A DNA stretch of 21,938 nucleotides from Mnemiopsis leidyi. Its lineage: Eukaryota; Ctenophora; Tentaculata; Lobata; Bolinopsidae. Under the pieces are notes generated by a model, which saw nothing but the letters and a program-made list of their open reading frames with translations, was not told where the DNA came from and did not search any database. The stretch covers positions 117,309 through 139,246 of the forward strand of contig JH155432.1 of NCBI GenBank assembly GCA_000226015.1, in the 5' to 3' direction. Positions 12,501-18,500 of this stretch are shown here, one piece after another (the stretch's first letter is position 1; every line of letters begins with the position of its first letter). Made by a program: the position numbers and the translations under genes.

Positions 12501-15500
12501 ACGGTCCGTGTGGGCCTACACCGAGCTTTGAAATATTCATTAGCGACGTTGTCACCCCGAACAAAAGACTAACGATCGTAAGGGGACTTGTTTTGTGTTG
12601 GTACTAAACAAGCTCTTAGAAGATCTTATTTTTATCTCATCTCTTGCGACTAATTAAAGCTTTTTCAGTCCGTGGATTTTATAAATTTCATATTTTTATA
12701 TTCCTTCAGTTATTTTCAATCTATACGCCTGATCGACTGTACTAGTCCTAGCATACATTTCATTACGAAGTTTCAAAGTCTTAGAAATAAGAATTCAAAA
12801 TAAGAATCAGTATTTGAACAATACACTACCTCATGTATTTTAAATAACACTAGCTGTATTTCACGACGACACTACCTCGTGCTTTCGAATTTTGAAATTT
12901 TCCTTGTCTTTTTGAAACCATCACGTCACTAACTTACTGCCTACTTTGTCTGTGTATTTGAACGACAGACAGTTTGTCAATAATCGCACCTGTCAGTACC
13001 ACGTGCAGAAAGTGCAACATGTTTATTATCAACAAGTAGCACGTGCCACGCAGATATTATATAGTCATTATATAGTCTATTATATATAGTCTATTATATA
13101 GTCTATTGTATATAGTCTATTATATAGTCTATTATATAGTCATTTTATAGTCTATTATATAGTCTATTATATATAGTCATTTTCAACAATGTTCAGACAC
13201 AATTTTAACATGTCTCCTTTTTCTCCGTCGGCTCTGAATAAACATGTTGTCTTCCAGGCATTTCTAGCTCATGCTCATAAATGTTACATTGTGCTTTAAA
13301 ATAATTTTAAAAGTTTTGTTCTGAATTATCAAAATGAGTGATCCTCGTCTTATTTCTCTTTTAAAATGTCCGCTTAAGTTAATTAACTACTGCAACACAG
13401 TCACATTGAATTGAAACGTTCTATTTTATCATTATTATTTTTCAGACAAATATTCAAGCAATCATAATTTCGTAAACCAATACTTACTTTACTTGCATAA
13501 AGTTTATACAAATTAAATTAGCAATTTTTTATTTACATTAAGAACTGCCACCTATTTCTCACGGCTACACTGCTCCATGGGATCCTAATTACAGGCTCGT
13601 TATGCAATTATCTTGTAATAATTGCGTGTAAGGAGTAATTTTAATTACAGAGCAATGATTACAGATTATCGATCCATATCCGGCTATAGCCGTGCTTCTA
13701 GTCTTCGTGTTTGCTTTATTTTATTTTTCTCAATTTTCAGTGTATGATTGAATTTTATATTTTAAATTGCCGTTAGTCTGAGTTTTAAGAAAATTATATT
13801 GTTGTTAAACTTTGATTTGACTTAAAGTATTTCAGATGTGCCTTGTTTTTCTTAGTTCTTTCGATAAATCTTCGAACTTCGAAGTATTTGAAAATTAAAC
13901 ACGATGTTTACTGTTTTTATAATGTTTTGTTTGAACTGTCACCGCAAAAAACCTAAATTTCCTTCTGTACAACAGCTCGAATTGGATGAATTACAATCCA
14001 TCTCGACAGTTTCGTAGACACTACCAAAATCCACACTCTATTCCACACTCCACACCCCGTCCCGACCCTCACTCCAACCCTCATTTCCTTCCTCCTCCAA
14101 ATCTACGTGGAACTCCTAACTTTCACCCTCCTCCTTACGTGAGACGATGCAGCCCTCGCTCTGCATCAACCTTTCACTATGTTAGTGTTAACTATGTCAG
14201 TGTTAACTATGTTAGTGTTAACTATGTTAGTGTTAACTATGTTAGTGTTAACAATATAGTAAGTTTATTAGTGGTGTTGCAGGTAATTCAACAAGTCGAG
14301 TTAAAGAAAAGTTACTTTTACTGTTCGTTAGTTTATATCATGTCTACTACAGGTAGGTATATCCGTAAAACGATCCTAATTAAAGAAAAGTTGTTGCGTT
14401 TGCAAGGCCCGTAATTACCTACAGCGTAATTACTACGTGACAAAGCAACGTGAAGATTCAATTTTCTTCGATTCTGCACATTTGAGCCCAACATGCAACC
14501 GTCAATTATATTTGCTTATATTAATTGCTGTAAAAATATTTTTTCCTCTCCAAAATGAAAATATCCAGGATAACTTCTGTACAGTTCTGATAAAACTGCC
14601 TGTAATTGTTACCAACGATCTGTTAAAACACAATACATCTGTATCTGTGAAAGCCAGAGAGACTCTGGCCAATGTTTTACACTTGTCAAAGTTGTACACG
14701 ATAGTTACCGTTACTTGGCATGCCCGGATCTAGGTCGCTGAAAAGCCGTATCTATAAACTGGGAGGAGTTTGCGGCTCAGTGAGCGTACCCGAATTCCAG
14801 TCCGAGGAATGTTACTGGAGATACGTCGACTTTTGACGTGGTTACGTCGGTATCTAAATCGGACCGTTTTCTTCTAACCTTCGGGTGTTTAATCTTTCTA
14901 ACTGACACCAAAAATGGATTTGTTATGAATTTTTGGTAAATTTAGTTTTCCATATTTTCTAGACGTGCTCTTATGACAGGCTATAAAACTACGTCACACC
15001 ACGAAGCCCGAATCTTGACTTCTAGCAGGACTTCTAGCAGTAAATCATCTCCTGCGTGTAATGGTGATGAAATACCTGCAGGAGCCCCTCATAAATTACC
15101 GGTCCTGAGTGTGTGAACAGTTCACATTCTTGCTCCTTCACGGCTGTTTAAATCTTGTAATTTTGGGCTATCTCCGCTAATCTTCCGGTGCAATTCAACC
15201 CATATATCTTCCGCGAGGTCGAAATTTTGTTAAAGTATTATGTTACATAGGCCACTCTCTCTCTGTTGCTGGCTCTCTCTCTCTCTCTCCTCCCCCTATA
15301 GCAGTGTGGAGTGTTGACAATATATAAATTCCTTTCCTTTTAATTTGTACTCGAACCTTCATATCGACGTGAAGCTTTTGAGTTTTGAGCGAGTTTTCAA
15401 CCTTTGTAAACTGTAGCGATTTTACCGGCGATTGTAGAAGATAGAGGGACGAGTTATGTCGATGATTTACTACACACCGTACACTCAATATCTTGTAAGT

Positions 15501-18500
15501 GTGTGGACGTGTCACTGCCGGCTCACATTCCTTTCGTACACCGTTATTGTGCGACACCAGAGGGAATGTGATGCTTTGCATGAATATCGGAGGAGCGTGT
15601 TGATTTCAGCAGGGTCGTGGGGGATTGTAGGAGCTGTATGTACATGATATGTAAAATGTACACTGTAAAATGTATATTATAATGTACATGTCTAAATGTA
15701 CTAGAAATATTGTAATTGTACTTGTATTTATCATATGTGTTGTTAGTGATTTACTAAGTTGAACGAATTTTGTGTAAGGTACACAGTAAAAGAATAGCAT
15801 TGTTAAAAACTAGCGACCACACATATTTAATAACAATTTTAAAAGTAGCAGGTCACAGTACTTATCAATAGTTCTACGTTTACGCTAGTTAAAAATCTCC
15901 TATTTCCCAGGTCACAGTTCTTATCAATAGTTCTTCGTTTACGCTAGTTTAAAATCTCCTATTTCCCAGGTGCCCCAGCAGATGATGAGCCAACAACAAG
16001 GAGGTCCCGCCCCCCAACAACAACAACAACAACAAGCTGGACTACAACAACAATACATCCAGCAGTTTCCAGGACAACAAGTACACGGGCTGATAACAAC
16101 TCAACACCAACTCAACACTCAACAACAAGCTCAGTTTCAGTACTCTGCTCCTCAGCAGAACAGTTATCAGGAAATGATACCTATCTCACAGGTCCAGGAG
16201 ATGATACCTATACCTCAAGTACAGCCTATAAATACTAACGTGTAGTTTGTTTGTTTGTTTGTTTGTTTGTTTGTTTGTTTGTTTGTTTGTTTGTTTGTTT
16301 GTTTGTTTGTTTGTTTGTTTGTTTGTTTGTTTGTTTGTTTGTTTGTTTGTTTGTTTGTTTGTTTGTATTTCAACATGCCTCCCATTTCAGAACATGTATT
16401 TCAACATGCAGACCCAGTTTCGAGCGAGCAACCCTCCGACAGCCCCAACAAACCACCAGGTGGTACAACTGACAACACAGCCGCAGTACATGATCATACA
16501 GCAGCAGCAGCAGACTAGCCAGCCTATATCACAGCAGTTCACCTCCAGGAATGAACAATACGCTGTTGTTCCTCCGCAGTACTTGGTGAGTGACAGTTGG
16601 CTGGCAGGGTGCCAGGATTTAACTGTGTTAAAACGTGCACTGTTCTTAACAAGAGGTTTACTTTTGATGTGCCTTTTCTGCATGAAAAAGGGTTTTAAGT
16701 ATCCAAATTTTAAAGTTTGGAGTAAAAACTTGTCTTGCTAGCAGCACAATGAATAAAGTTTCCCTGAGAACCTAGTTATCAGGTACAGATTCAGCTGTAA
16801 AACCTCGTGCCTCTGACAGGTACATGGTGTCTAATTTCACACAGTAAAGCTGATGTTGTAAATGTACAAATCAGAAGGACTCATATACTTGTCGTATCTC
16901 TCCCTAAAATATTGGAACTTTTCCAAACAAATTGAAAGCTCGATATGAGATATCTCTACTCTAAATTAGTTCCGTTCCATCCTGGATTGGATCCAGGTTG
17001 ATAAATATTTGGCACTGTTCCAAATTCCTGACATACCATATCTCCAGAATACCTCACTACAACAACTTAGACAAGTCCAGCAACCTCGTTATGTTCAACA
17101 ACAAGTCCACCAACAGAGACTGAACAACCAGTACCAAGCTGGACCAGCTCAACATCGACAACCTGGTCTGTTTGTTCAATCAACATTGGAACGCAGTCTT
17201 AGATTCGCATATCGTAATAATAAACTAGTTAGGAAAATTTCATAAATCATTTAACTGCGAATATTTAGTGAACATGGGAATCTTGTTGTTTACTGTATAG
17301 TATGTTGCATTTTTTGTTTTTCTTCACTTCAACAACAAGCTTGCTTTTCCCTGTTTGCCTCTGTTTATTAACGTGCGGTGTGTCGCAGCCCCCGACTCCC
17401 TCTCTATCGACCACAAGTTAGACAACAAGAACAACATCTCAACCCCGGACGTTATCAGCATCATCCTTGGCTCCCCCAACACCACCCCCATGTTGAAGAA
17501 GGGGGACAAGGTCGGGGACCCCTTCAGTACTCAGCCTCCTCCTAAGGATGACAACCAGATTTCTCAGGTTTGTAGAATTTTTACCATGATAGCCTGCTTC
17601 ATTTTAAACCATCTTCACAAAAACTGTTTGTACTAAAGTTTATTGAGCAGCCATTATGACTGAAGAGAAATTTCCGTAAGACTTGTGACTGAAAGGTGTT
17701 GAATCGTCAGTTCTCCGTAACATTCCCTACATCTAGTAACCTAACTTTCCAAACATTTTATAACAACTAATCTCAGTACGGCGGGAGGTACAACTCCAAC
17801 CAGACCCCGGAAAGAAGAATGTTAGAACGACAAGTTTTGGACAGAGCAGTAGGCGACCACAACGCCGACAGACAAATGTCTAATGATGATTGGCTGGGTG
17901 CCAACATGCCTCAGGTACCCCCCGCCCACAGTAGGTCGTACTCGTTTTCTCGTTCCAGCTGTAGGTGGGCTGAAGGGTATACCTGCTGTGTATACCTGCT
18001 GTGTATACCTGCTGTGTATACCTGCTGTGTATACCAGCTGAGTATACCTGCTGTGTATACCTGCTGTGTATACCTGCTGGTTAGGATTGTTTAAGTGCTA
18101 AGATTCTGTGCAACTGTTTTGACGTTTTGTCCCTGTTTTTACCCCTGTTTTGTCTATTAGTTTTTCTACTGTTTTGTTTACTGTTTTGTCCAAAAAAACA
18201 TGATTTTTATTTACGTCTGTCCTGTCTGGGTAACGTTCTCTTTAAGAATCTGTTTTTTGCTTTTCCTCTTTTTTCTATATTAGAAGTGCTGTACTCGTTA
18301 AGTGTATTATTTGAACAAGAAATTCCCAACTTGTTTAGTGTATTATTTGAACAAGAAATTCGCTTAATTCGCTTAGTTTTCTCTTTCAAACCCCCATTTT
18401 CAAAACCCCCATTTTCAAGTGTAAGCTATAATGACCCATTTTCTAGTCTAAACAATTGACCCCCGTTTTCTAGTGTTAACCATAATCACCCATGTTCTAT

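Larger units (their letters stand above)
9084..15969 (+). other. 6.9-kb intron between exons k and l
   Basis: By far the largest intron of the gene; both ends are phase 0. It holds several tandem arrays, an assembly gap, short duplications and a possible internal promoter, each listed separately. I searched by eye for a leucine-zipper exon and did not find one. Confidence 0.75.

Noticed and set aside
14437..14733. 98-codon frame in the large intron
   Set aside because: Ordinary composition, no domain recognised, overlapped by an opposite-strand frame, and no acceptor/donor pair in a usable phase.
15298..15305. Strong CT-tract acceptor at TATAGCAG as a coding exon start
   Set aside because: Downstream frames in the phase needed from exon 9018-9083 give no family-like peptide before the TATA-containing stretch. 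Kept only as an alternative reading of the promoter candidate.
16247..16741. 164-codon frame starting with a CLFV repeat
   Set aside because: The first part is the GTTT microsatellite in an intron. Only 16391-16585 is a real MRTF exon; the tail is intron read-through after GTGAGT.
17819..18094. Gene starting at ATG 17819
   Set aside because: The ATG is internal to exon 17777-17914, which has a proper acceptor and matching phase. The end of the frame is the 13-bp repeat.
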